Below are positions 28,739 through 37,104 of a DNA stretch of 64,000 nucleotides, piece after piece. The translations under genes were made by a program, and so were the position numbers. The notes under the pieces were generated by a model. The model worked only from the letters and a program-made list of their open reading frames with translations, had not been told where the DNA came from and did no database searches. The number at the start of each line of letters is the position of its first letter. The stretch's first letter is position 1. This DNA is from Microvirga soli (lineage in GTDB: Bacteria; Pseudomonadota; Alphaproteobacteria; Rhizobiales; Beijerinckiaceae), in assembly GCF_016734765.1 (NCBI RefSeq), contig NZ_JAERQE010000005.1:123428-187427 (forward strand), given 5' to 3'.

Positions 28739-28818
28739 GAGCCCGGCTCCGCCCGCGAGCGCCAGCGCAACGATGAGCGAGGTGATGCCGTTCCGCCCGG
28801 AGCGGCGGCGTCGGAACC

Positions 28819-29844
28819 TTACGACAGGCGCTCGGACACTCCCGCCTGCCCGAAGGTGGCCATGTCGCGATGAACCGCAGCGGCCGCCTTCACGAGGCCG
28901 GTGGCCAAAGCCGCGCCGGAGCCTTCGCCGAGGCGCATGCCCAGCGCCAGTAGTGGGATCTTGCCGAGGCGGGCGAGCACGTCCTGATGCGCGCCTTCGG
29001 CGCTCAAATGACCTGCAATGCAGTGATCGATGGTCGAGGGATGGATGGCGTGGAGAACGGCCGCGGCGGCGGTCGCCACATAGCCGTCGAGCACAACCGG
29101 AATCCGCTGCAGCCGCGCAGCCAGGATTGCGCCCGCCATGGCAGCGATCTCGCGTCCGCCGACGCGGCGCAGCATCTCGAGCGGGTCCTTCAGGTTTTCG
29201 CCATGGTGAGCGATGGCCGCCTCGACAGCCGCGACCTTGCGCTTCAGGCCCTCGTCATCCACGCCCGTGCCGCGCCCGACCCAGTGCTCGGCAGGTCCAC
29301 CGTAAAGCGCCGTGTAGATCGTCGCCGCGACCGTGGTGTTGCCGATGCCCATCTCGCCGATGGCGAGAAGGTCGGTGCCGCCGGCAATCGCCTCCATACC
29401 GAATGCCATGGTGGCCACGCAGGATTTCTCGTCCATGGCGTCAGCCTCGGTGATGTCGCCGGTCGGCATGTCGATGGCGAGATCGAAGACCTTGAAGCCT
29501 AAGCCATAGGCCGCGCAGATCTGGTTGATGGCGGCACCGCCCGCGGCAAAATTCTCCAGCATCTGCCGGTTCACGTCCGACGGAAACGCCGACACGCCCT
29601 TGGCGGTCACGCCATGGCTTGCCGCGAACACGCAAACGAGCGGCCTGTCGACGCTGGGCGTGGGCTTCGCCTGCCAGGCGGCGAGCCACTCGGCGATCCG
29701 CTCCAGACGCCCCAGGCTGCCGGCCGGTTTGGTGAGCTGCCGGTCGCGCATCCGCACGGCCTCGACGGCGGCCTCGTCCGGACCCGGCATGGTCGTGATC
29801 AGGCGGCGGATATCGTCGAAAGGTGAGGACACGGCATCAGACAT
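28819..29844 (-). CDS. cobT: Nicotinate-nucleotide--dimethylbenzimidazole phosphoribosyltransferase
   Basis: Activates dimethylbenzimidazole to alpha-ribazole phosphate for the lower ligand of cobalamin, 341 residues. Visible signatures are TKPAGSLGRLE near the N-terminus, VFAASHGVTAKGVSAFP, GEMGIGNTTVAATI and VLDGYVATAAA. It is divergent from cobS across 77 bases, too short to hold a cobalamin riboswitch. The two genes complete nucleotide-loop assembly. The start at MSDAVSSPFDDIRRL is favoured over an ATG eight codons earlier. Confidence 0.95.
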   Translation of the reverse strand: MSDAVSSPFDDIRRLITTMPGPDEAAVEAVRMRDRQLTKPAGSLGRLERIAEWLAAWQAKPTPSVDRPLVCVFAASHGVTAKGVSAFPSDVNRQMLENFAAGGAAINQICAAYGLGFKVFDLAIDMPTGDITEADAMDEKSCVATMAFGMEAIAGGTDLLAIGEMGIGNTTVAATIYTALYGGPAEHWVGRGTGVDDEGLKRKVAAVEAAIAHHGENLKDPLEMLRRVGGREIAAMAGAILAARLQRIPVVLDGYVATAAAAVLHAIHPSTIDHCIAGHLSAEGAHQDVLARLGKIPLLALGMRLGEGSGAALATGLVKAAAAVHRDMATFGQAGVSERLS

Positions 29845-29921
29845 GGAGGGCTCCAGCCCATGGGGCATTGCAGAACGCGAAGAGGCGTGACCTATAACGG
29901 CCCATGCACGCGGGGTGAAGC

Positions 29922-30758
29922 ATGTCGGAGCAAATTGAACCGGACGAGGTGGCGCCCGTGAGCGCGTGGCAGGCGGCTACCATCGACCTAGCCCATTGCG
30001 TTCGCTTCTATTCCCGCCTTCCGGTGCCAGCCCTGCCGTGGGAGCAGGACGCCCATGCGCCGCCGAGCTTTCCGCGCCTGCTGCGCATGATTCCCGTGGC
30101 GGGCCTCGTGCTCGGCCTCCTGCCGGCCACCGTGCTGGGGCTTGCCCTGCTCGTCGATCTCGGCCCCTGGCTTGCCGCGACCCTGTCGGTCGCCGCCATG
30201 GTGCTGACCACAGGCGCCCTGCACGAGGACGGCTTGGCCGATACCGCCGACAGCGTCGGGGGCACCACCCGCGAGAAGCGCCTTGAGATCATGCGCGACA
30301 GCCGGATCGGCTCCTTCGGCGCCTCGGCCCTGGTCCTCGCCCTCGCGCTTCGGATTGGCGCGCTGGCGGCCCTGGCTGCGCGGATCGATGGCGCTGCCGT
30401 CCTAGCGGCGATTCTTATTGTAGCCTCCCTGTCCCGCACGGCGGGCCTGATGCCCCTCGTTTTCCTGCCCCCGGCCCGCCTGGACGGGATGTCCCAAGCG
30501 GTCGGCAAGCCGGCGCGGAAGACCTTCTGGCGGGCGGGAGGAATCGCCGTCATCCTGGCGATTGTGCTCGGCGCGCTTGCCGATCTGCCGGCTGGCGGAA
30601 TCGCCCTGATGCTGGCGCTTTCCGGCCTCTCCGGCCTTGCCCTGACCCGCTTCGCGAAGCGCTATCTCGGTGGGCAGACGGGAGACATCGCGGGCGCCGC
30701 CCAGCAGGTCGCCGAGGTCGCCGCGCTGATCGGCCTCTTGACCGTTCTCAAACCGTGA
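29922..30758 (+). CDS. cobS: Adenosylcobinamide-GDP ribazoletransferase
   Basis: A membrane-bound cobalamin synthase joining adenosylcobinamide-GDP to alpha-ribazole, 278 residues. The sequence shows [12 protein letters not shown] near the N-terminus and the metal-binding signature [16 protein letters not shown], then multiple hydrophobic helices. It starts a set with the DUF1289 and aspartic protease genes, with a gap of only 15 bases to the next. It works together with the divergent cobT. Confidence 0.95.
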   Translation: MSEQIEPDEVAPVSAWQAATIDLAHCVRFYSRLPVPALPWEQDAHAPPSFPRLLRMIPVAGLVLGLLPATVLGLALLVDLGPWLAATLSVAAMVLTTGALHEDGLADTADSVGGTTREKRLEIMRDSRIGSFGASALVLALALRIGALAALAARIDGAAVLAAILIVASLSRTAGLMPLVFLPPARLDGMSQAVGKPARKTFWRAGGIAVILAIVLGALADLPAGGIALMLALSGLSGLALTRFAKRYLGGQTGDIAGAAQQVAEVAALIGLLTVLKP

Positions 30759-30773
30759 CGACATGAGAAGCAG

Positions 30774-30989
30774 ATGACCCGTGTTTCCAGCCCCTGCATC
30801 CGCGTCTGCACCCTCGATGCCGAGACGGGCCTCTGCGAAGGCTGCGGCCGTACGCGCGAGGAGATCACCCGCTGGTACCGCATCACGGAAGAGGAGCGTC
30901 AGCTGATCATGGCCGAGCTGCCGGAGCGGATGCGCCAAGCCTTCTCCCTCGAATCCCCCTTCGCGTCCGAACCGGGCAAGGCCGATTGA
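30774..30989 (+). CDS. DUF1289 domain protein
   Basis: 71 residues. Cys8, Cys12, Cys21 and Cys24 in SPCIRVCTLDAETGLCEGCG form the four-cysteine knuckle typical of DUF1289 (YdhL-like) proteins and are expected to bind zinc or an iron-sulfur centre. It is followed by the family phrase REEITRWYRITEEER. The stop overlaps the next start by one base (TGATG). The function is not established. Confidence 0.92.
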   Translation: MTRVSSPCIRVCTLDAETGLCEGCGRTREEITRWYRITEEERQLIMAELPERMRQAFSLESPFASEPGKAD

Positions 30990-31693
30990 TGCCGGGCATT
31001 CGCGGAGCGGGCCTGCTTCTCCTGATCGGCGCCCTTCTAGTGGGGCTCTTTGGCGAGGAGAATATCGGCGAGTTCTCCACCATGGAGGCGGCGGGTCTCA
31101 TGGCCTTCGGCGGCCTCTCCCTCCTAATGGCCGCGTCCATCGTGGAAGGCTTTGGGCGGCATTGGACCTTTGGTGTGCAGTCCGTTGCCATCAGCGGCGG
31201 CATCCTCATCGCACTGCTCGTGACCTATGCCTCTCGTGAGGAACTGCAGACCGTGCTTGACCGCGCCATCGGCGACATCGCGGTCGGCCGCACCGTCACG
31301 ACCCCCGAGGGCGAAGTGGTGGCCGCACGGCGGATGGACGGGAGCTTCATGGTGCAGGGAGAGGTGAACGGATTTGAAGCCCGGTTCATCTTCGACACGG
31401 GCGCCAGCACCGTGGTCCTGCGGGCGGAAAACGCTGCGGCACTGGGGTTCAAGCCGGAAACGCTGAACTACTCGGTCCCCGTCTCGACCGCCAATGGCGC
31501 AGCGCTGGCCGCTCCTGTGATCATCGAGAGCCTCACCGTCGGGACGATCACGGAGCGCAACGTCCGCGCGCTCATCGCCCGCACCGGCGTGCTCCATGCC
31601 AACCTGCTCGGCATGAGCTTTCTCGAGCGTTTGGGGTCGTACGAGGTGCGGGGCAACCGGCTGATCCTGCGGGGTAAGGAAAGCGCAGGCTGA
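30989..31693 (+). CDS. Membrane-anchored retropepsin-like aspartic protease (TIGR02281 type)
   Basis: 234 residues. Three hydrophobic segments within the first 80 residues anchor it in the inner membrane. The soluble part carries the single aspartic protease motif FIFDTGASTVVL and a conserved end HANLLGMSFLERLGSYEVRGNRL. Proteins of this clan AA family must dimerise to make an active site. Start codon ATG overlaps the DUF1289 stop. The neighbours (cobS, DUF1289) do not point to a target protein. Confidence 0.9.
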   Translation: MPGIRGAGLLLLIGALLVGLFGEENIGEFSTMEAAGLMAFGGLSLLMAASIVEGFGRHWTFGVQSVAISGGILIALLVTYASREELQTVLDRAIGDIAVGRTVTTPEGEVVAARRMDGSFMVQGEVNGFEARFIFDTGASTVVLRAENAAALGFKPETLNYSVPVSTANGAALAAPVIIESLTVGTITERNVRALIARTGVLHANLLGMSFLERLGSYEVRGNRLILRGKESAG

Positions 31694-31700
31694 AAACCTT

Positions 31701-31734
31701 GTCCTCCCGGATCGCCTGCGGCGTCCGGGAGGAC
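31701..31734. terminator. Hairpin between convergent genes
   Basis: A perfect 11-bp stem GTCCTCCCGGA/TCCGGGAGGAC with a 12-base loop lies between the protease gene and dusA. It has no T-run, so it may work with Rho or simply protect the 3' ends. Confidence 0.6.
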
Positions 31735-31743
31735 CACCGGTCT

Positions 31744-32739
31744 TTACTCCGCAGCGGAGAGTACAGGCGTCGTCTCACGCGACACATGCGCCACCGCATC
31801 CCGCAGCGTCTGCAGGTTCGCTCCAGGCTTCACCGCCTCCGTCGCCAGATGGCGGCGATAGGCGCGCGCGCCGGGGCGGCCGGTGAAGAGGCCGAGCATG
31901 TGGCGGGTGATGTTGTGCAGGCGCTCGCCCTTGGCGAGATGCTCCGCAACGTAGGGCTCATAGGCCTCGACCGCCTCGAACCCGTCGGCGACGGGTGCGG
32001 CTTCGCCGTAAAGCTCGGGATCAACCGCGAGCAGGATCTCGGGCTCGTGATAGGCCACGCGACCGAGCATCACGCCGTCCACGTGCTTCAGGTGCTCATG
32101 CACCTCGGCAAAAGTCTTGATGCCGCCGTTAATGGCGATGGGCAGGTCCGGGCGGGCCTGCTTCAGGCGATAGGCCCTGGGGTAATCGAGGGGCGGAATG
32201 TCCCGGTTTTCCTTCGGCGACAGGCCCTGCAACCAAGCCTTGCGGGCATGGACCGTCAGCTCGTCACAACCGGCCGACACCACGCAATCCGTGAGACGGT
32301 TCAGGGCTTCTTCCGTGTCCTGATCGTCCACCCCGATCCGGCACTTCACGGTCACCGGCAGGGACACGACCGCCTTTATGGCCGCCACGCACTCGCCCAC
32401 CAACGCTGGCTCCTGCATCAGGCAGGCCCCGAAGCGGCCGTTCTGCACCCGGTCGGAGGGGCAGCCCACATTCAAGTTGATCTCGTCATAGCCGAATTCG
32501 GCACAGATCCGGGCAGCCTCAGCCAGATCCTTCGGATCCGACCCGCCAAGCTGCACCGCCACCGGATGCTCCACGTCGCTGAACCCTAGCAGCCGCTCCC
32601 GCGGTCCATGAATGACCGCCCCGGTGGTGACCATCTCCGTATAAAGCCGCGCCCGGCGCGACAGGACGCGATGGAACGCCCGGCAGTGCCGGTCGGTCCA
32701 GTCCATCATGGGGGCCACGGTGAAAAACTTCTGTGTCAT
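31744..32739 (-). CDS. dusA: tRNA-dihydrouridine synthase A
   Basis: An FMN enzyme that reduces uridine 20/20a in the D-loop of tRNA, 331 residues. Family marks are FFTVAPMMDWTDRHCRAFHR at the start, EINLNVGCPSDRVQNGRFGACLM with the catalytic Cys, and ITRHMLGLF near the C-terminus, specific to DusA. The start at MTQKFFTVAPMMD is chosen since the 15 upstream codons are unlike homologues. Confidence 0.95.
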   Translation of the reverse strand: MTQKFFTVAPMMDWTDRHCRAFHRVLSRRARLYTEMVTTGAVIHGPRERLLGFSDVEHPVAVQLGGSDPKDLAEAARICAEFGYDEINLNVGCPSDRVQNGRFGACLMQEPALVGECVAAIKAVVSLPVTVKCRIGVDDQDTEEALNRLTDCVVSAGCDELTVHARKAWLQGLSPKENRDIPPLDYPRAYRLKQARPDLPIAINGGIKTFAEVHEHLKHVDGVMLGRVAYHEPEILLAVDPELYGEAAPVADGFEAVEAYEPYVAEHLAKGERLHNITRHMLGLFTGRPGARAYRRHLATEAVKPGANLQTLRDAVAHVSRETTPVLSAAE

Positions 32740-32914
32740 GCTCAGCAAAACAGTCGGGCAACGCTCGGGGATTGGCCCTTTCATATGGGGATGGCGGGCT
32801 CAAGGCAAATAGAGTTGGTTTCAGACATTAGGGGCATGTTCATGTCGATTTAACAATGTATTCACAAAGATGAATATACGTTCACAGATGAATAAACAAA
32901 TATACACCGACCAC
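32740..32914. other. AT-rich intergenic leader region
   Basis: From about 32800 the base composition drops sharply, with stretches such as TTAACAATGTATTCACAAAG and AATAAACAAATATACACC. It holds no open frame I can support. It separates dusA and the secreted repeat protein gene and may contain further promoter elements or a binding site for a nucleoid protein. Confidence 0.4.
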
Positions 32915-32939
32915 GGAACCAGGGATCATAATATCCGTT
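32915..32939 (+). promoter_or_regulatory. EcfG-type general stress promoter
   Basis: A perfect GGAAC (32915-32919), 16-base spacer and CGTT (32936-32939), ending 40 bases before the GTG start of the secreted repeat protein. This is the second perfect match in the window, again in front of a short single gene. Confidence 0.72.
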
Positions 32940-32979
32940 CCTCACATCCAAGATATGCACTCTCAAAAGGAGCATAGAC

Positions 32980-33276
32980 GTGAAGAAGACGCTTGGACTT
33001 TCTTGTGCCGCTGCCCTGTTCGCTGCTCTTCCGATGGCTAGCTATGCGCAATCCTCGAACACGAACAGCGCATCGCAGCATGCTCCCGGCCACCAGATGC
33101 AAAACAACACATCCAGCTCGACGACCAGCCCTGGCGCATCCAGCTACGCTCCTGGCCATAAGATGCAGAACGACACCACCGGATCGGTGACCGGTCAGGG
33201 TGCTTCGAGCTACGCCCCCGGCCAGCAAAAGAAGCTGCCGACGGATGCCACCGGCACCACGACGCAGCGCAAGTAA
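32980..33276 (+). CDS. Secreted small repeat protein (98 aa)
   Basis: A signal peptide MKKTLGLSCAAALFAALPMASYAQ is followed by a low-complexity mature protein with three copies of a short motif: SQHAPGHQMQNN, SYAPGHKMQNDT and SYAPGQQKK, linked by Ser/Thr/Gly. A GTG start is supported by AAAAGGAG seven bases upstream. An EcfG-type promoter precedes it and a hairpin follows, so it is a complete single-gene unit. The mature protein is probably disordered and periplasmic or extracellular. The function is unknown, with stress protection or matrix binding as guesses. Confidence 0.82.
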   Translation: MKKTLGLSCAAALFAALPMASYAQSSNTNSASQHAPGHQMQNNTSSSTTSPGASSYAPGHKMQNDTTGSVTGQGASSYAPGQQKKLPTDATGTTTQRK

Positions 33277-33286
33277 GCTGTTCTTT

Positions 33287-33309
33287 GCGGAGAGGCCACG
33301 CCTCTCCGC
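33287..33309 (+). terminator. Hairpin after the secreted repeat protein
   Basis: A perfect 10-bp stem GCGGAGAGGC/GCCTCTCCGC with a three-base loop begins 10 bases after the stop. It has only a weak T-rich tail. Confidence 0.7.
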
Positions 33310-33672
33310 GCTCTGCCCCTGTATTAATGTATTGGTCAACCTGCAAATTACCGCAGCAACCTTGGCGCTAGATTAGGAATTGCTAAACGCCTTGAGTGGA
33401 TCTGCTCTGGCTAGCCTTAATAAACACCTGTGTGTTTTAAATCAGCATCTGTCAGATGCAGCTTTGATTTCGCCTCTAAGATCATTGGCGGCACGGCCGC
33501 CCTACTTTCGTCCAGCGAGAATCAAGTATATCGTGCTCTCGGCTGGGCCCATGCCTCCCCCTCCACCGGGAAAGTACAATCCATACAGGGCTAAGACGAT
33601 CATCGAACCGACTGTTCGAGCGCCAAGCACAAGGAGGGATTGCGCATATTGCTCGCAATGGGAGGTTTACCG
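33310..33672. other. Intergenic region, lower GC, no supported gene
   Basis: About 360 bases with no frame I can defend. It contains a small AT hairpin AAACAC-CTG-TGTGTTT near 33424, a GCATCTG-T-CAGATGC palindrome near 33446, and the GGGAGG ribosome binding site of the next gene at its end. It may include the promoter of the ATPase gene and a diverged remnant of an insertion. Confidence 0.5.
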
Positions 33673-34386
33673 ATGAAGCTGTCTGCCCCTGTTTATCATT
33701 TGAAGCGCAAAGCAAAGCTCCTGTCACGGGACGAAGGGATTCCTCTGCACAAGGCGCTCAACCGGATAGCCATTGAAGAAGGCTACAATGCCTGGAGCCT
33801 GCTCGCGGCGAGACACTCCGCCGTCACACCCGCCAGCAAAGTTTTTGCGCAACTCACTCCTGGGGACCTTGTGCTTCTAGGCGCACGGCCGGGACAAGGC
33901 AAAACCTTGATGGGGCTTGGGCTCATTGTTGAGGCGATGAAGGCTGGCAATCGAGGCGTATTCTACACTCTGGAATACACGGAGAAGGATGTTCTGGACC
34001 GTTTCCGCGCCATTGGCGTGGACCCGGGCAAGTACGACAGCCTGTTCGAATTCGATTGCTCGGATGCTATCAATGCCGATTACATCATGCAGACGATGGC
34101 ATCCGCCCCTCGCGGTACGATGGCGGTTGTGGACTACTTGCAGCTGCTCGATCAGAAACGCGAGAGCCCGGCATTGGCGGCTCAGGTCGCCGCACTCAAG
34201 TCATTCGCTCAGGCTCGCAAGGTGACCATTGTCTTCATCTCGCAGATCGACCGCTCGTATGATCCGCTACGGAAGCCGTTTCCTGATCTTCAGGACATCC
34301 GTTTGCCGAACCCTCTCGACCTGAATCTGTTCAGCAAGCTGTGCTTCTTGAACAATGGGGAGGTCCGCTTCCAAGCCATGAGCTAG
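33673..34386 (+). CDS. Small DnaB-like RecA-fold ATPase
   Basis: 237 residues. After an N-terminal helical part (about 1-55, with GIPLHKALNRIAIEEGYNAW) comes a single RecA core: Walker A GARPGQGKT, Walker B-like GTMAVVDYLQLL and VFISQIDR, ending soon after. This resembles the C-terminal motor of replicative DnaB helicase without the primase-binding domain or the usual C-terminal arginine region. Similar stand-alone proteins occur in Methylobacteriaceae-type genomes. It may be a KaiC/DnaB-like regulatory ATPase or an accessory helicase. Start ATG after GGGAGG. Confidence 0.78.
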   Translation: MKLSAPVYHLKRKAKLLSRDEGIPLHKALNRIAIEEGYNAWSLLAARHSAVTPASKVFAQLTPGDLVLLGARPGQGKTLMGLGLIVEAMKAGNRGVFYTLEYTEKDVLDRFRAIGVDPGKYDSLFEFDCSDAINADYIMQTMASAPRGTMAVVDYLQLLDQKRESPALAAQVAALKSFAQARKVTIVFISQIDRSYDPLRKPFPDLQDIRLPNPLDLNLFSKLCFLNNGEVRFQAMS

Positions 34387-34443
34387 AGCAGCCAACTCAT
34401 AAATAGCTCTTAGCTTCCGAGAGCATGGGTGGTTTGGATGACT

Positions 34444-34914
34444 TCAGACCACCCCCGCCACCTTCGCGCCCAGCAACTCAGCCGCAGCGCGAGGGTCGAG
34501 CTTCACCTGTAGTCCCCTCTGCCCACCGTTGATGAAGACGCTCGCGTGCTCGAAGGCCGATTGCTCAAGCACAGTCGGGACGCGCTTCTTCTGGCCGAAG
34601 GGGCTGATGCCGCCGACGTGGTAGCCAGTGATGCGCTCCGCATCAGCCGGCTTCATCATCTGGGCCGCCTTGCCACCCAAAGCCGCAGCGAGCTTCTTCA
34701 GGTTCGCCTCCTGGTCGGAGGGCAGGATCACGCAGGCCGGCTTGTTGTCCACCAGCACCATCAGGGTCTTCAGCACGCTCGACGGATCGGCCCCCATGGC
34801 CTCGGCCGCCTGCAGGCCGATGCGCTCCGCATTGGGGTCGTAATCGTAGGTATGCACCGTGAAGGGCACGCCGGCCTGCTGCAGGGCTAGCGTCGCGCGG
34901 GTGGTCTTGGACAT
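34444..34914 (-). CDS. ybaK: Cys-tRNA(Pro)/aminoacyl-tRNA deacylase YbaK
   Basis: A 156-residue trans-editing enzyme that removes cysteine or other wrong amino acids from tRNA-Pro. The conserved opening is TLALQQAGVPFTVHTYDY, followed by VLKTLMV with the catalytic Lys region and GYHVGGISPFGQKK, the family signature. A GGGTGGT/ACCACCC hairpin overlaps the 3' end and may terminate it. It is 36 bases downstream of ureE on the same strand. Confidence 0.92.
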   Translation of the reverse strand: MSKTTRATLALQQAGVPFTVHTYDYDPNAERIGLQAAEAMGADPSSVLKTLMVLVDNKPACVILPSDQEANLKKLAAALGGKAAQMMKPADAERITGYHVGGISPFGQKKRVPTVLEQSAFEHASVFINGGQRGLQVKLDPRAAAELLGAKVAGVV

Positions 34915-34950
34915 GGGCGGGAAGAGCTGGAGCTGGAGCTTCAGGCCTGA

Positions 34951-35574
34951 TCAGTGATCGTGCTTGTGGCCGTGATGGTGGCCACATCCGCAGCCGGGGC
35001 CATGCTCGTGATGATGAGCATGATCATGTTTGTGCTCGTGTGCATGATCATGACCATGGCTGTGAGAATGGTCGTGGCCATGAGAATGCCCGTGGTCATG
35101 GCTGTGCGCATGTCCATGATGGTGATGCCCATGGTCGTGATCGCACACATGGGTGCTGCGCTCCGGCTTGAACGGGCGCTCCACCGGGGTCACGGTGCAG
35201 CCCTGGCCACGGGCCAGTTCCGCCAGGGCCGGGTTGTTCTCGATGTAGAGGGCGTCAGTCGTCATCTCGGCGAAGCCGTGATTGCTGCCGAGATGCCAGG
35301 CGAGGCGCATGAGGCGCAACGGGTTCTCGGCCCTCACCTCCAGCAGCGACTCAGCCGCCGCCTTCACCTGCACGAGTTGCCCGTCTTCGAGCCGCAGGGC
35401 ATCGCCGTCATTGATGGTGGTTTCCATATCGAGATCGAGCACGATGTCGGTGCCGCCCTCGGCCCTCAGCGTTCCCTGGCGGCGGCTGCGCGCCTCATGG
35501 TCGAGGGTAATCGTGGCGACGACGCGGTCGGCCTTCACGGCGGGCTTGCGGACGATGGTGGTGACGCGGGGCAT
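34951..35574 (-). CDS. ureE: Urease accessory protein UreE with very long His tail
   Basis: A nickel metallochaperone for urease, 207 residues. The N-terminal domain begins MPRVTTIVRKPAVKADRVV. The nickel-binding domain includes LAWHLGSNHGFAEM and the metal histidine region. From about residue 144 the protein becomes a tail of some 64 residues with around 32 histidines in GH/DH/SH pairs plus GPGCGCG, an extended nickel reservoir. No other urease gene is present here, and it adjoins guaD-xdhCBA. The start is at MPRVTTIV, with 44 upstream codons rejected. Confidence 0.9.
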   Translation of the reverse strand: MPRVTTIVRKPAVKADRVVATITLDHEARSRRQGTLRAEGGTDIVLDLDMETTINDGDALRLEDGQLVQVKAAAESLLEVRAENPLRLMRLAWHLGSNHGFAEMTTDALYIENNPALAELARGQGCTVTPVERPFKPERSTHVCDHDHGHHHHGHAHSHDHGHSHGHDHSHSHGHDHAHEHKHDHAHHHEHGPGCGCGHHHGHKHDH

Positions 35575-35647
35575 GGGTTCGTCTCGGTCTGTGATCGGTT
35601 GAGGCTCAGATAGGAGGCTCGGCCGGGCGCTGCCACCCGGCCGGCCA

Positions 35648-36133
35648 TTAATAGGCGATCTTGTCGTCCTTGTCCGCCCAGGCATCGAACACCGCCTTGG
35701 CCTCAAGGCTCGGCTGGTGGTCCATGGGGATCAGGCGCTCGGATACGGGCTTGGGGATCTCGTCATAGATCAGGCTGTCGTCGAAGCCGATGTCGGCCGC
35801 ATCCTGCCGGGTGTTGGCATAGACGATGCGGCTCATCCTGGCCCAATAGGCGGAGGCCAGGCACATGGGGCACGGCTCGCAGCTGGTATAGAGCGTCGCG
35901 CCCTCTAGGGAATGGTCACCAACCGCCCGGCAGGCGAGCCGGATCGCCGTGACCTCAGCATGGGCTGTAGGGTCCTTGGCGGAGGTCACCTGGTTCCAGC
36001 CCTCGGCCAGAACCTGGCCGTCGCGTACGACCAGGGCGCCGAAGGGGCCGCCAGCCCCCTCCTCCATGTGCTCGCGGGACAGTTCGATGGCGCGTGCCAG
36101 ATGGCGCTGATCGTCGAGTCGATTGATGCTCAT
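35648..36133 (-). CDS. guaD: Guanine deaminase (cytidine-deaminase fold, GuaD type)
   Basis: 161 residues, strongly like the short Bacillus-type guanine deaminase: GGPFGALVVRDGQVLAEG, zinc motif TAHAEVTAIR with the catalytic Glu, second zinc motif TSCEPCPMC, then AYWARMSRIVYAN and GFDDSLIYDEI. It ends in KIAY, an end-on aromatic as in that group. Deaminates guanine to xanthine, the substrate of the xanthine dehydrogenase encoded by the genes immediately upstream. Five bases separate it from xdhC, so it is in the same operon. Confidence 0.88.
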   Translation of the reverse strand: MSINRLDDQRHLARAIELSREHMEEGAGGPFGALVVRDGQVLAEGWNQVTSAKDPTAHAEVTAIRLACRAVGDHSLEGATLYTSCEPCPMCLASAYWARMSRIVYANTRQDAADIGFDDSLIYDEIPKPVSERLIPMDHQPSLEAKAVFDAWADKDDKIAY

Positions 36134-36138
36134 GATGC

Positions 36139-37104
36139 TTATGTATCGTTGGAGGCCGCGGGAGGCGAGAATTTTTGGGCGACACCCCCGTGCTCCCGCA
36201 CCTGCAGCAGCTGCACGGTCACGGAAGCCGCAATGATCGCCGGGTCCTTGTCCTCGATGCCGGGCAGTCCGATGGGGCAGACGAGGGAGCGGATGGTCTC
36301 CTCAGGAATTCCCAGCTCCCGGAACCGCTTCTCGAAGCGCGCCCGCTTCGTGGCGCTGCCGATGAGGCCCACATAGGGGAAGTCCCGCCGCAGGGCGGCC
36401 GCCGTGATCGCCATGTCGAGGGGGTGGTCATGGGTCATGACCAGGATGAGCGAGTGAGGGCCGGCCTCGGCGATCTCCGCCTCCGGATCCCACATGCGGA
36501 TGGCCTTCGCGTTCGGCGGGAGATGGGCCGGAAAAGCATCGTCCCGGTTGTCGAGCCAGCGCACGGCAAACGGTAGGGGTGCCAGCGACAGCACCAGCGC
36601 CCGGCCCACATGCCCGGCGCCGAACAGGAGCACGGGCGTGCGCACCTCGCCGTGGGTTTCGCGCCAGCCGGTCCAGCGGTCGTCGCCGACGGCGGAGGCG
36701 AAGTCGCGCCGCACGCGGCCTTCCTCCACCCGGCATTCCAGCTCGAACAGCCCACCTCCCGCCTCCGCTTCGACGAGGGGCGCGAGATCGTCCATATCGC
36801 GCGTGTCAAAAGTCTCGATCAGGATCTTCACCCGGCCGCCGCAGCATTGGCCGAGATCGGGCCCGAGCGCCTGATCGACGATCCGGGCCGGACCGCGGCC
36901 AGCCCCGAGCATCTCGCGGGCGATGTCGAGCATGCGGAATTCGAGCTGCCCGCCCCCGATGGTGCCGTGGAAGGCGCCGTCGGGTCGCACCACCATGCGC
37001 GTGCCGGCCTCGCGGGGAGCGGAGCCCTTCACGTCATGGACGGAGATGAGAGCGGCGCCTCCGTGCCGCTGCACGAAATCGGCCAGCTGGCGCCAGACCC
37101 TCAC
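36139..37104 (-). CDS. xdhC: Xanthine dehydrogenase accessory protein XdhC
   Basis: Binds molybdenum cofactor and inserts the sulfurated form into XdhB, 321 residues. The XdhC/CoxI N-terminal block reads ISVHDVKGSAPREAGTRM and GTIGGGQLEF. The C-terminal Rossmann-like domain is VLLFGAGHVGRALVLSL and YVGLIGSATKRARF. Its GTG start overlaps the xdhB stop by four bases (GTGA), a coupled arrangement. Confidence 0.94.
   Translation of the reverse strand: MRVWRQLADFVQRHGGAALISVHDVKGSAPREAGTRMVVRPDGAFHGTIGGGQLEFRMLDIAREMLGAGRGPARIVDQALGPDLGQCCGGRVKILIETFDTRDMDDLAPLVEAEAGGGLFELECRVEEGRVRRDFASAVGDDRWTGWRETHGEVRTPVLLFGAGHVGRALVLSLAPLPFAVRWLDNRDDAFPAHLPPNAKAIRMWDPEAEIAEAGPHSLILVMTHDHPLDMAITAAALRRDFPYVGLIGSATKRARFEKRFRELGIPEETIRSLVCPIGLPGIEDKDPAIIAASVTVQLLQVREHGGVAQKFSPPAASNDT

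Noticed and set aside
29845..29921. Possible cobalamin riboswitch between cobT and cobS
   Set aside because: Only 77 bases separate the divergent genes. That is too short for the riboswitch, and no B12-box is seen.
33380..33676. A 98-codon plus-strand frame in the low-GC intergenic region
   Set aside because: No ribosome binding site, composition unlike a protein, and it runs into the start of the ATPase gene.
35000..35150. Simple-sequence CATG/CACG-rich stretch resembling a repeat array
   Set aside because: This is the coding sequence of the His-rich UreE tail, not a CRISPR or satellite array: units are irregular and no spacers are present.
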